From Oscillospiraceae bacterium (GTDB taxonomy: Bacteria > Bacillota > Clostridia > WRLR01), in contig WRLR01000036.1 of assembly GCA_009777515.1 (NCBI GenBank), positions 1 through 35,002 on the forward strand: a stretch of DNA of 35,002 bases, in the 5' to 3' direction. The notes below the pieces were generated by a model, which did not search any database, had not been told where the DNA came from, and saw nothing but the letters and a program-made list of their open reading frames with translations. Position numbers and translations under genes: made by a program. This document shows positions 25,391 to 32,535 of this stretch, piece by piece (position 1 is the first letter of the stretch; each line of letters starts with the position of its first letter).

Positions 25391-26428
25391 TTAGGCATGT
25401 ACTTCGTCAGCGGGGAAGATTATACCGGCGCCCAGGCGCAGCTCTGTCATTAGCGTGTGGACGTCGAGGGATAGCCTTTCGAGCGCTTCGTACTGCCCGC
25501 CCCCGTCCACGTCCCTATCCCCGTACCTGCCATTACTATCGCCATCGCCATTGCCACCAATCAACCGCGCGAAGCACAGCGCCTCGTCGTCCATCCAATT
25601 ATCCTTCGGGGGCTGCGCCAGCTCCTCCTCGCCCCCGCTGTTGTGCAACAGCCGGACACTGCGCATATTGTGCGCCGCGTCTAACAAGATAAAATGATCC
25701 CTGCTCCGAATTTCGTTTACCATATATGAGTTGCATATTTTGCTTACGTTTAACACAACATTGTAATCCGCATAACGCAGCAGAACTACGCCGCCGGTGT
25801 CCGCCCCGGTGTGGGCCTTGTGGCAATAATAGGCGGCGCTTTGCGGCATGCCGAACCAGTCGACCGCGTCGTATATCAAATAGACGCCCAGATCCATCAG
25901 AGCGCCGCCCGAGTATTCCAGCGTGAAGATTGCCGGCGCCTCCCCGGCCAGGACCAGGTCGTAGCGCGGGGAGCGCTTCATAAACGACAGGTTGGCGCCG
26001 CACAGAGGGCCGATCTTGGCTACCGCCGCCTTGACGGCGCCGTGGTTCGCCTCGTGCAAGCTGCGGATGGCCTCCAGCAGTAAAACACCTTTCTCGCGAG
26101 CCAGCGTGAAGGCTTCCCGGGCTTCGCCGATATTGGAAAACGCGGGCTTTTCCACAATCACATGCTTCCCCGCCCCCAGCGCGGCCATGCAGTGCCCGTA
26201 GTGCAGTGCGTTCGGCGACGCGACATACACGGCGTCCACGCCGTCGCAAGCTGCCAGCGTATGTATGTCGTTAAAAAACAGCGTGGCTCCGTATTTTTTA
26301 CCAAATGTCTCCGCCTGCTCGACCTGCCTCGAACAGACCGCAGCTATACGGTACATCCCGGTGCGCACGCAAGCTTCGGCAAAACTATCGCTAATCCATC
26401 CCGTACTGACAATGCCTAAATTTATCAA
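25391..26428 (-). CDS. Gfo/Idh/MocA-family oxidoreductase
   Basis: This NAD(P)-dependent sugar- or inositol-type dehydrogenase has an N-terminal Rossmann fold starting NLGIVSTGWISDSFAEAC. The family motif EKP with the catalytic-type Lys94 is in VIVEKPAFSN, and the second domain contains GGALMDLGVYLIYDAVDWFG. At 345 residues it is a typical length, although a Gly/Asp-rich insertion (about 291-311) interrupts the C-terminal part. The start is TTG 26428, with AGGGGGTAGGG upstream. No sugar transporter or kinase lies beside it, so the substrate is unknown. A terminator hairpin lies only about 30 nt upstream of the start. Confidence 0.88.
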   Translation of the reverse strand: MINLGIVSTGWISDSFAEACVRTGMYRIAAVCSRQVEQAETFGKKYGATLFFNDIHTLAACDGVDAVYVASPNALHYGHCMAALGAGKHVIVEKPAFSNIGEAREAFTLAREKGVLLLEAIRSLHEANHGAVKAAVAKIGPLCGANLSFMKRSPRYDLVLAGEAPAIFTLEYSGGALMDLGVYLIYDAVDWFGMPQSAAYYCHKAHTGADTGGVVLLRYADYNVVLNVSKICNSYMVNEIRSRDHFILLDAAHNMRSVRLLHNSGGEEELAQPPKDNWMDDEALCFARLIGGNGDGDSNGRYGDRDVDGGGQYEALERLSLDVHTLMTELRLGAGIIFPADEVHA

Positions 26429-26447
26429 TTTTCCCTACCCCCTAGAT

Positions 26448-26485
26448 AATAAATAAAGGCTAAGGCACCATTAATTGCCTTAGCC
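26448..26485 (-). terminator. Rho-independent terminator between murA and the Gfo/Idh gene
   Basis: On the minus strand a perfect 10-bp stem GGCTAAGGCA/TGCCTTAGCC with an 8-nt loop is followed by TTTATTTATTATC. It lies 128 nt after the murA stop and about 30 nt before the TTG start of the oxidoreductase gene, so it could also work as an attenuator for that gene. Confidence 0.8.
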
Positions 26486-26502
26486 GAAATTAATCTATGT
26501 TG

Positions 26503-26608
26503 CCACGTATTGATAACAACTACTGTTGCCATGTATCGATTACAACTATTATTACCACGTATCGATGTTGCAACATATCGACAACATCTTCTGTTTCCAC
26601 GTATCGAT
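26503..26608. repeat. 26-bp spaced repeats with core CCACGTATCGAT
   Basis: CCACGTATTGAT (26503), CCATGTATCGAT (26529), CCACGTATCGAT (26555), the weaker CAACATATCGAC (26571) and CCACGTATCGAT (26597) have start spacings of 26, 26, 16 and 26 bases. The array lies between the murA stop and its terminator, so it would be in the murA 3' untranslated region. Confidence 0.75.
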
Positions 26609-26612
26609 TAAA

Positions 26613-28010
26613 CTACAGTACCGCGAAACTCCCGGGCTTTCTCATGTAGCCGCGCAGCCCCGCCGCAGTGTAGTAGTCTGACTGCCCACCGTTCGATGCT
26701 GCATAGCGCTCGCCGTCGCCAGCCCCGCCCGAGGCGCCGTCCTCGCCGTCATCGCCCAGGCTCTCCACCACGCGGATGTCCGCGCCGAGCGAGTGGAATG
26801 TGGCCAGCATGTTTTCCAAGCCGCGCTCGATATGCTCCACTCCGAATATGCGGGACGTGCCCTTTGCACACAGAGCCGCCAGTATCAGCGCCATGCCGCT
26901 GCGAATGTCGGTCGCCGTGACGTCGGCGCCGCGCAACTCGCGCACACCGTTGATGTACGCCGTATTGTGGCGCAGGCGTATGTCGGCGCCCATGAGGTTC
27001 AACTCGTTGCAATGGCTGAAGCGGTGCGGGTACACGAGCTCCGTCACGGAGCTGCGCCCGTTGGCGTTCAAAAGCAGCACCGTCGCGGGCTGCTGGAAAT
27101 CGGAGCCGAACATGGGGTACATGCCGGTGATGATGTTGGAGGCGCGTTGTATGCCCGAATAGTACGCAGTTATCTTGTCCCCGCTGCGCTCTATGTCGAG
27201 CCCGACCTCCCTGAGCTTGTCAATGCACGCGCCTAAATGGTTGACCTCCGCCCCAGTCAAGCTTACGTAGCCTTTCGTGATGCCTGCGGCCATGAGGAAA
27301 GTGCCGGACATGATGCGATCTGATATGCACGGATGCGTACAGCCGCTCAGCCCCTCGACGCCGCGTATCTTAATGGTTTCGGTCCCCGCGCCAGTAATGT
27401 ACGCGCCCATTTTATTGAGGAACACGGCGACGTCCACGACCTCCGGGTCCCTCGCAGCATTGTGGATGACAGTCCTGCCCTTTGCAAGCGTGGCGGCCAG
27501 CATGATGTTGATGGTCGCGCCGCATGTGATGACGTCAAAATACACGTCATTGCCAACGAGCCTGTCGGCCTTGGCCACGTAATAGTCGTTGTAAAAAGTG
27601 AACTCTGCGCCCAGCGCGCGGAGGCCTTTGATGTGCTGGTCTATGGGCCGGGGGCCAATCTTGTCCCCACCCGGGTAGCCGACGGCGACGCTTTTGTGCT
27701 TCGCCAGCAGGGCTCCGATAAAATAATATGCGATGCGGACGCTCTGCGAGTCTTCCGGCTTGATGATGGAATTGCATATTTGCGTCGGGTCGACAGTCAA
27801 GGTGTTGTTGAAAAAACTGACTTCTGCTCCAGTTGAGCTCAAAAGATCGCCCGTCACATGTATGTCTGATATGTCAGGGACATTTTCGATCACGACATTG
27901 CCGCCCGCCAGGCAACTGGAAACAATCAAAGCGAGCGAGCTGTTTTTAGAGCCCTGCACCTTGAGCGTCCCGTTGAGCGGGGCGTCATGATTGATTTCAA
28001 GCCATTTCAT
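26613..28010 (-). CDS. murA: UDP-GlcNAc 1-carboxyvinyltransferase (MurA) with Asp at the fosfomycin-target position
   Basis: MurA transfers enolpyruvate from phosphoenolpyruvate to UDP-N-acetylglucosamine, the first committed step of peptidoglycan synthesis in the cytoplasm. Lys22-Asn23 (GSKNSSLAL), RPIDQHIKG (121-129), the catalytic-type Asp in GSDFQQPATVL and IERGLENM are conserved. The residue usually Cys115 in PGGC is Asp116 here (YPGGDKIGPRPID, codon GAC at 27663-27665). The same Cys-to-Asp change gives natural fosfomycin resistance in other MurA enzymes. The C-terminus holds a low-complexity insertion (about 420-444). The ATG at 28010 has AGGGGGG about 14 nt upstream. Firmicutes often have two MurA copies; whether this is the main one cannot be told. 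Confidence 0.9.
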   Translation of the reverse strand: MKWLEINHDAPLNGTLKVQGSKNSSLALIVSSCLAGGNVVIENVPDISDIHVTGDLLSSTGAEVSFFNNTLTVDPTQICNSIIKPEDSQSVRIAYYFIGALLAKHKSVAVGYPGGDKIGPRPIDQHIKGLRALGAEFTFYNDYYVAKADRLVGNDVYFDVITCGATINIMLAATLAKGRTVIHNAARDPEVVDVAVFLNKMGAYITGAGTETIKIRGVEGLSGCTHPCISDRIMSGTFLMAAGITKGYVSLTGAEVNHLGACIDKLREVGLDIERSGDKITAYYSGIQRASNIITGMYPMFGSDFQQPATVLLLNANGRSSVTELVYPHRFSHCNELNLMGADIRLRHNTAYINGVRELRGADVTATDIRSGMALILAALCAKGTSRIFGVEHIERGLENMLATFHSLGADIRVVESLGDDGEDGASGGAGDGERYAASNGGQSDYYTAAGLRGYMRKPGSFAVL

Positions 28011-28125
28011 ATATCTTTATCTTTCCCCCCTAAAGCCGGTATCGCGCTTACAGATACCCTTTCGACGCGACGAGATATGGCGTTTCATCTTTTGTAACGT
28101 TCATAATAGGTTTGCCGTTGAAGCC

Positions 28126-28134
28126 ATTATATCA
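28126..28134 (-). promoter_or_regulatory. Extended -10 promoter, probably for murA
   Basis: On the minus strand TGATATAAT is a perfect TATAAT with an upstream TG (extended -10). No good -35 box is present. Transcription would start near 28119, about 109 nt before the murA ATG. Confidence 0.45.
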
Positions 28135-28183
28135 CACATGTTTCGGAAGTGTTACATATTTTTTAATTTATTATTAAAAATAT

Positions 28184-28212
28184 TTGCAAATAAAAACAGC
28201 GTCCTTTATAAT
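28184..28212 (+). promoter_or_regulatory. Promoter of the kor operon
   Basis: TTGCAA (28184-28189) and a perfect TATAAT (28207-28212) are 17 nt apart. Transcription from here would give a leader of about 220 nt before korD. It is divergent from the murA promoter about 60 nt away. Confidence 0.5.
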
Positions 28213-28437
28213 TGACATTCTAACCGCAGAGCAGCGGCGCTAACATGCTTATAAGCTTACGCGGCAGTGTGTTTCGTTAAATATTAACATTATTAAATAA
28301 TACTGTACAATATTAAATAATATACAATATTTAATAATGAATTATATTACATATTAATATACTAAATTACATATTAATATATTAAATTACATAAAATTAC
28401 ATAATATTACATAATAGTCAAAGGAACGGTTTATTTA
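28213..28437 (+). other. AT-rich untranslated leader before korD, with 20-nt spaced repeats
   Basis: No coding region is seen. The first third has mixed composition and the rest is almost pure A+T. ATTACATATTAATAT occurs at 28346 and again at 28366, with a third partial copy at 28386, a 20-base period like that of the array between korA and korB. No known riboswitch was recognised. AAGGAA lies about 10 nt before the korD start. Confidence 0.5.
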
Positions 28438-28650
28438 ATGGCTAGGATCAGAATCGAAAGCGATTTGTGCAAAGGATGCAAACTGTGCGTCGGCGCGTGC
28501 CCCAGGGGCCTGATAGCGATGGACGGCGCGTCGCTGAACTCCGTGGGCTTCCACCCGGCAGCCGCGACGCCGGACATGGAGGAAAAATGCACCGGGTGCG
28601 CGTTCTGCGCGACGATATGCCCCGACTGCGCAATTGAGGTGGACAGATAG
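28438..28650 (+). CDS. korD: 2-oxoacid:ferredoxin oxidoreductase, delta (ferredoxin) subunit
   Basis: This 70-residue two-cluster ferredoxin subunit carries CKGCKLCVGACP (residues 11-22) and CTGCAFCATICP near the C-terminus. Each is a CxxCxxCxxxCP motif, binding two [4Fe-4S] clusters that pass electrons from the oxidoreductase core to free ferredoxin. It is the first gene of a delta-alpha-beta-gamma set. A 181-nt gap with two hairpin repeats separates it from the alpha gene. The subunit set is found in enzymes for 2-oxoglutarate and for branched-chain 2-oxoacids, and the small subunit does not tell them apart. Confidence 0.92.
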   Translation: MARIRIESDLCKGCKLCVGACPRGLIAMDGASLNSVGFHPAAATPDMEEKCTGCAFCATICPDCAIEVDR

Positions 28651-28668
28651 AGCGGCGCGCATTGGGCG

Positions 28669-28819
28669 AGATTGCGGCTCGTAGGCCGCAATGACGGGAA
28701 TAGGGCGCCCTGGGTACGCGGGCGTCCCGCCCGCACACACCGAACCGAATAGGGTGCGCGATTACATTAGAGCACATGTAGCTAGATTGCGGCTCGAAGG
28801 CCGCAATGACGGGGATAGG
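28669..28819 (+). repeat. Two 36-bp hairpin repeats between korD and korA
   Basis: Copies at 28669-28704 and 28784-28819 differ at two or three positions. Each contains an 8-bp stem ATTGCGGC/GCCGCAAT with a 6-nt loop (TCGTAG or TCGAAG), followed by GACGGG. They lie inside the operon, so both hairpins would form in the korD-korA mRNA; the second ends 12 nt before the korA start. Confidence 0.8.
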
Positions 28820-28831
28820 AAGGATGTTACA

Positions 28832-29890
28832 ATGGCGGAAAAATATTTGATGAAGGGCAACGAGGTCATCGCGGAGGCGGCGATACGCGCAGGTTGCAAG
28901 CACTATTTTGGCTACCCCATCACGCCGCAGACGGAGATCGCCCACTATATGGCGCAAAAAATGCCGCAGATCGGCGGCACGTTTATCCAGGCCGAATCGG
29001 AAGTGGCGGCGATCAACATGCTGTACGGGGCGGCGGGCGCGGGCGCGAGGGCCATGACGTCCTCGTCCAGCCCCGGCATCAGCTTAAAGCAGGAGGGCAT
29101 CTCATATATGTCCTGCGCCGAGCTGCCTGCAGTCATAGTCAACATACAGCGCTGCGGCCCCGGCCTCGGCGGCATTTTAGCGGCGCAGGCCGACTATTTC
29201 CAGGCGGTCAAGGGCGGTGGTCACGGCGACTATAAAATGGTCGTGTTCGCGCCCGACAGCGTGCAGGAGCTCTACGAGCTCACGGTCGAAGCGTTCAACA
29301 TCGCGGACCGCTACCGCGTCCTGGTAATGATACTGGGCGACGGGATGCTGGGGCAAATGATGGAAGCCGTCGTGTTCAAAGACGATGAAAATATCGTGCA
29401 CGTGGACAAGCCCTGGGCTACGACGGGCTCGAAGCTCGAGCGGGAGCGCAACATCATCACGTCCATTGACACCGTCCCGGAACGGCTGGAGGCCATCAAC
29501 AACAGGCTCCAGGCCAAATACAGGGAGATAGAGCGCAACGAAGTCCGCGTCGAGGCGTACAACTGCGAAGGGGCGGAACTGATCGTGACGGCGTTCGGCA
29601 CTGTCGCGCGGATAGTAAAAAACGCGATAGACGACGCGGAGAGGGAGGGCATCAAAGTCGGCCTCATCCGCCCGATATCCGTATGGCCGTTCCCGTCGGA
29701 CGAAATAAGGAAGCACCTCGACGGCCCGAAAGCCTTTTTATCGGTGGAGCTCAACGCCGGGCAGATGGTCGAGGATGTCCGCCTCGCCGTCAACGGAGAC
29801 AAGCCCGTGCATTTTTACGGTAGGACGGGCGGAATGGCGCCGACGCAGGCGGAAATTGTGGGTAAGATAAAAGAGATTTTAAGCTCATAA
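28832..29890 (+). CDS. korA: 2-oxoacid:ferredoxin oxidoreductase, alpha subunit
   Basis: This subunit of the thiamine-diphosphate enzyme oxidises 2-oxoacids to acyl-CoA with reduction of ferredoxin. Diagnostic features are GYPITPQTEIAHYMA (residues 27-41), IQAESEVAAINMLYGAAGAGARAMTSSSSPG and, near the C-terminus, ISVWPFPSDEI and FLSVELNAGQMVEDVRLAV. I start at ATG 28832 (352 residues), behind AAGGATGTTACA; the longer frame begins in the hairpin repeats. The family (KorA/VorB) covers 2-oxoglutarate and branched-chain 2-oxoacid enzymes, so the substrate is not settled. A 20-nt tandem array starts at its last codons. Confidence 0.93.
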   Translation: MAEKYLMKGNEVIAEAAIRAGCKHYFGYPITPQTEIAHYMAQKMPQIGGTFIQAESEVAAINMLYGAAGAGARAMTSSSSPGISLKQEGISYMSCAELPAVIVNIQRCGPGLGGILAAQADYFQAVKGGGHGDYKMVVFAPDSVQELYELTVEAFNIADRYRVLVMILGDGMLGQMMEAVVFKDDENIVHVDKPWATTGSKLERERNIITSIDTVPERLEAINNRLQAKYREIERNEVRVEAYNCEGAELIVTAFGTVARIVKNAIDDAEREGIKVGLIRPISVWPFPSDEIRKHLDGPKAFLSVELNAGQMVEDVRLAVNGDKPVHFYGRTGGMAPTQAEIVGKIKEILSS

Positions 29891-30020
29891 ACAAACTAAT
29901 AAGCTCATGGCTAGACTATTAAACTCGTAACCAGACTATTAGGCTCATGGCCAGACGATTAGGTATATAGCTAGATTATTAAGCTCATAATCAGATTATT
30001 TGCTCATAGACAGACGATAT
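29881..30020 (+). repeat. 20-bp tandem repeat, seven units, between korA and korB
   Basis: There are seven consecutive 20-nt units with consensus AAGCTCATGGCTAGACTATT, all exactly 20 bases long but diverged. The first unit contains the last codons and stop of korA (AGC TCA TAA), and the last ends 19 nt before the korB ATG. The array fills nearly the whole intergenic gap within the operon. Confidence 0.85.
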
Positions 30021-30039
30021 TGTTTTGGGGGACTACAAC

Positions 30040-30789
30040 ATGCAAACCGTATTCAAAAGGCCGCACGCGCTGACGGCGAAACCGTTCCACTATTGCCCCG
30101 GATGCACCCACGGCGTCATCCACAGGCTCGTCGCGGAAACGCTGGACGAGATGGGCATAGAGGGCGACACGATTGGCGTCGCGCCGGTCGGGTGCGCGTA
30201 CAACAACTACGAATACTTCAACTGCGACATGCAGCAGGCGCCGCACGGGCGCGCCCCGGCGGTCGCGACGGGCATAAAGCGCGTGCACCCCGATAAATTC
30301 GTCTTCACGTACCAGGGCGACGGGGACCTGGCCGCCATTGGCACGGCCGAGATCGTGCACGCGGCCGCCAGGGGCGAAAAAATAACAACGATTTTCATAA
30401 ACAACGCCATATACGGCATGACGGCCGGGCAGATGGCGCCGACCACCCTCATAGGGCAGGTCACGATGACGTCGCCATATGGCCGCGAGGCCGACACGCA
30501 GGGCTATCCCATAAATATCTGCGAAATGCTGGCCACGCTCGACGGCCCCGCCTATATCGAGCGCGTCGCGGCGAACGGCGTGAGGGGCATCATGGCGGCC
30601 AAGCGGGCGATAAAAAAGGCCTTCCAGGTCCAAAAGGCCAACCTGGGCTTCTCCATCGTCGAGGTGCTTTCCACGTGCCCGACCGCATGGGGCCTCCCTC
30701 CGGCAGAGTCTATGAAGTGGATGGAGGATAACATGGTGCCGCGCTACCCGCTCGGCGTTTTCAAAGGGAAAGATCTGGAGGTGGGCTGA
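30040..30789 (+). CDS. korB: 2-oxoacid:ferredoxin oxidoreductase, beta (TPP) subunit
   Basis: The beta subunit binds thiamine diphosphate and Mg2+ and has the start motif YCPGCTHGVIHRL (residues 18-30). GDGDLAAIGTAEIVHAAARGEKITTIFINNAIYGMTAGQ (93-131) is the TPP motif, and VLSTCPTAWGL is near the C-terminus. It has 249 residues from ATG 30040, which has GGGGGA seven bases upstream; a TTG five codons earlier overlaps that site. The stop overlaps the gamma-subunit start (TGATG), so the two are translationally coupled. Confidence 0.94.
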   Translation: MQTVFKRPHALTAKPFHYCPGCTHGVIHRLVAETLDEMGIEGDTIGVAPVGCAYNNYEYFNCDMQQAPHGRAPAVATGIKRVHPDKFVFTYQGDGDLAAIGTAEIVHAAARGEKITTIFINNAIYGMTAGQMAPTTLIGQVTMTSPYGREADTQGYPINICEMLATLDGPAYIERVAANGVRGIMAAKRAIKKAFQVQKANLGFSIVEVLSTCPTAWGLPPAESMKWMEDNMVPRYPLGVFKGKDLEVG

Positions 30790-31346
30790 TGCGTTACCAG
30801 GGCATAATTATCGCAGGCTTCGGCGGGCAGGGAATCCTATCAATCGGGCGCATACTGGCGCAGGCCGGCCTCGACGAGGGCATGAACGCGACGTGGCTCC
30901 CGTCGTACGGGCCGGAAATCCGGGGCGGCACAGCGTACTGCCATGTCATCCTCTCCGACAACCCGATAGGCTCCCCATTATTGAACAGCGCGACTTCTTT
31001 TATCGCAATGAACAAGCCGTCTCTGGAAAAGTACCACGATCTCGTCGTGGAGGGCGGTCTGGTTATTGTCGACGGCTCGCTGATAGACGGCCCACCGGAC
31101 GACTTTGAAGCCGGTGGCAGGCAGCGGCGTTTCTTTTCGCTGCCGGCGACGCAGACGGCGCTGGACAACGGGGCGTCGACGTTCGCGAACATCATACTCG
31201 CAGGCAAACTGCTGGAGCAGACGAGAATATTGTCGGTAGAGTCGTTCGAGGTTGCGCTGGGGAAGGTGTTGTCGGCGCGCTACCGGCACTTGATACCGAA
31301 AGAGATGGAAATGCTGAAGTTCGGCATGGAATATAAATTACTGTAG
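30789..31346 (+). CDS. korC: 2-oxoacid:ferredoxin oxidoreductase, gamma subunit
   Basis: The 185-residue gamma domain is marked by IIIAGFGGQGILSIGRILAQAG, ATWLPSYGPEIRGGTAYCHVILSD and the later NGASTFANIILAGKLL. It completes the heterotetramer with the alpha, beta and delta subunits. The ATG shares a base with the korB stop codon. The stop codon TAG (31344-31346) lies inside the GTAGGG edge of a palindromic element, so that element may have set the present C-terminus. Confidence 0.94.
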   Translation: MRYQGIIIAGFGGQGILSIGRILAQAGLDEGMNATWLPSYGPEIRGGTAYCHVILSDNPIGSPLLNSATSFIAMNKPSLEKYHDLVVEGGLVIVDGSLIDGPPDDFEAGGRQRRFFSLPATQTALDNGASTFANIILAGKLLEQTRILSVESFEVALGKVLSARYRHLIPKEMEMLKFGMEYKLL

Positions 31347-31367
31347 GGACGGCCGCTCTGGCCGTCC
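31343..31367 (+). repeat. Palindromic element, GTAGGG family, at the korC stop
   Basis: GTAGGGACGG begins an 8-bp perfect stem GGACGGCC/GGCCGTCC with loop GCTCT. Its TAG is the korC stop codon. With GTTTGT following, the hairpin may also serve as a weak terminator for the kor operon. Confidence 0.8.
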
Positions 31368-31394
31368 GTTTGTACGCATTGCCTATGTAGTTGC

Positions 31395-31438
31395 GGACGA
31401 CCGAGGGAACCCCTCCCACGGGGGCAGCCGTCCCTACG
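31395..31438 (-). repeat. Larger palindromic element, GTAGGG family
   Basis: On the minus strand CGTAGGGACGGCTGCC opens an imperfect inverted repeat closing with GGTCGTCCGC, with a G+C-rich centre. It faces the copy at 31343 across about 28 bases in the gap between the convergent korC and binding-protein genes. Confidence 0.6.
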
Positions 31439-31469
31439 TTAAATTTGGCTGGGTGCGGCAAGCCAGGCC

Positions 31470-32270
31470 CTACTGGGAGCCCAGGTCTGCGCCGAACCAC
31501 TGCAGGAACAGGTTCATAAGCGAGACCTCGTCCCTGAGCCCGTAAACCGCCTCCTCTATGTCGTAGGTGGTCTGCTGCGACAGCTTCTCCGACAGGCGCA
31601 CGCCATAGTCCGCCATGTAGTATACAGTATCCAGGACCTGGTAGCTGTCTGGGTCCTCTTTTTGCATATAGCGCGCGTAAAGCTCGTCCGCGATGACCAA
31701 ATCGTTCTTTTTCAATTTCAAATCCTGGAACGGCTGCGCCTCAAAATCGTACAACCGCACGTTGAACATATAGCGCAACAGCAATTCCTCGCAAAGCTGC
31801 TCCGCGTCGGAGTTGATGATCAGCCCCGCGCGCTTGCCCCTCAGATCCTCCTCGCCGTATATCGACTCGTCCTCGGGCGATACAATGAACACGAGGCCGT
31901 AGGATATGAACGGGGCAGTCTCGAACGAGCCGTTTATATAGTCGTGGACGGACTGCCGGGCCGACACGACGCAGTCGACGGCGCCGCTGGCAAGGGCGGC
32001 GGCCATGTCCTCGGGGGCGTAGAGCTTGATTTCGGGCTTCTTTTCCAGCCTTTCGGCCAGCATCCTGGCGTACTCGGCCTCGAACCCGGAAATGTTCCGC
32101 TTGTCGTCGACATATGTCAGCGGGCGGCTGCTTTCATACAAGCCAATCTTTAACGTCCGCTCCGATAGGCCGCGAAGGGACGATATCAATACAATTGTAA
32201 GCGTGGCGGCGAACGCCAAAATAAGCAAAAAACCAAAAAACTTTTTGCGATCGACTCTGCGGCGGCGCAT
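31470..32270 (-). CDS. Membrane-anchored solute-binding protein (family 3 type)
   Basis: This 266-residue protein has an Arg/Lys-rich N-terminus and one hydrophobic helix (residues 11-30, FFGFLLILAFAATLTIVLIS), then an extracytoplasmic bilobed binding domain. It starts LKIGLYESSRPLTYVDDKRNISGFEAEYARMLAERL and includes AALASGAVDCVVSARQSV and the linker LRGKRAGLIIN. These are typical of the amino-acid-type substrate-binding family. No lipobox, permease, ATPase, kinase or cyclase domain is attached or adjacent, so it may be a sensor-like or orphan binding protein. The ATG at 32270 has GAGGGGA upstream. The ligand is unknown. Confidence 0.82.
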   Translation of the reverse strand: MRRRRVDRKKFFGFLLILAFAATLTIVLISSLRGLSERTLKIGLYESSRPLTYVDDKRNISGFEAEYARMLAERLEKKPEIKLYAPEDMAAALASGAVDCVVSARQSVHDYINGSFETAPFISYGLVFIVSPEDESIYGEEDLRGKRAGLIINSDAEQLCEELLLRYMFNVRLYDFEAQPFQDLKLKKNDLVIADELYARYMQKEDPDSYQVLDTVYYMADYGVRLSEKLSQQTTYDIEEAVYGLRDEVSLMNLFLQWFGADLGSQ

Positions 32271-32314
32271 TGGCCAAATCCCCTCATTTATTTTTTTATT
32301 CTTTTTTTTTAACT

Positions 32315-32343
32315 ATTATACGCCAACTTGCCATAAAAAACAA
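32315..32343 (-). promoter_or_regulatory. Promoter of the binding-protein gene
   Basis: On the minus strand a perfect TATAAT (32315-32320) lies 17 nt after TTGTTT (32338-32343), a three-of-six -35 match. The start codon is about 45 nt downstream of the -10 box. Confidence 0.45.
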
Positions 32344-32406
32344 ATTATGCTATTGTTTACGAATCTTTTCCCCAAATAGGCTTTACGCAAACGCACATGA
32401 AAATGA

Positions 32407-32535
32407 ATGGGAATAATTGAAGTAATTGAAATAGCCGAAATGACTGATATGACTGAAAAGACTGACATGACTGATATAACTGATATGACTGTTATGATTG
32501 ATATGATTGATATGACTGATATGATCTGGAGGTAA
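32407..32535 (+). repeat. 9-bp tandem repeat forming a possible leader ORF before pncB
   Basis: Thirteen 9-nt units (32414-32530, consensus TGACTGATA) run up to the pncB ribosome-binding site. Because nine is a multiple of three, they keep one frame open from ATG 32407 to TAA 32533-32535. This gives 42 residues, mostly Met-Thr-Asp triplets (MTDMTEKTDMTD and so on). The stop is five bases before the pncB ATG, and the GGAGG for pncB lies in its last codons. No ribosome-binding site precedes the leader itself, so its translation is uncertain. Confidence 0.6.

Noticed and set aside
26503-26608. CRISPR-like array in the murA 3' region
   Set aside because: The repeats are only about 12 bases long with short, non-unique intervals, and there are no cas genes.
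28691-28831. Upstream extension of korA by 47 codons
   Set aside because: The extension translates the hairpin repeats, and a ribosome-binding site exists only before ATG 28832.
29881-30020. CRISPR array
   Set aside because: The 20-nt units are directly adjacent with no spacers, and no cas genes are present.
30004-30633. Open frame antisense to korB
   Set aside because: The plus strand encodes an unmistakable TPP-binding subunit; the antisense frame is a by-product of G+C-rich codons.
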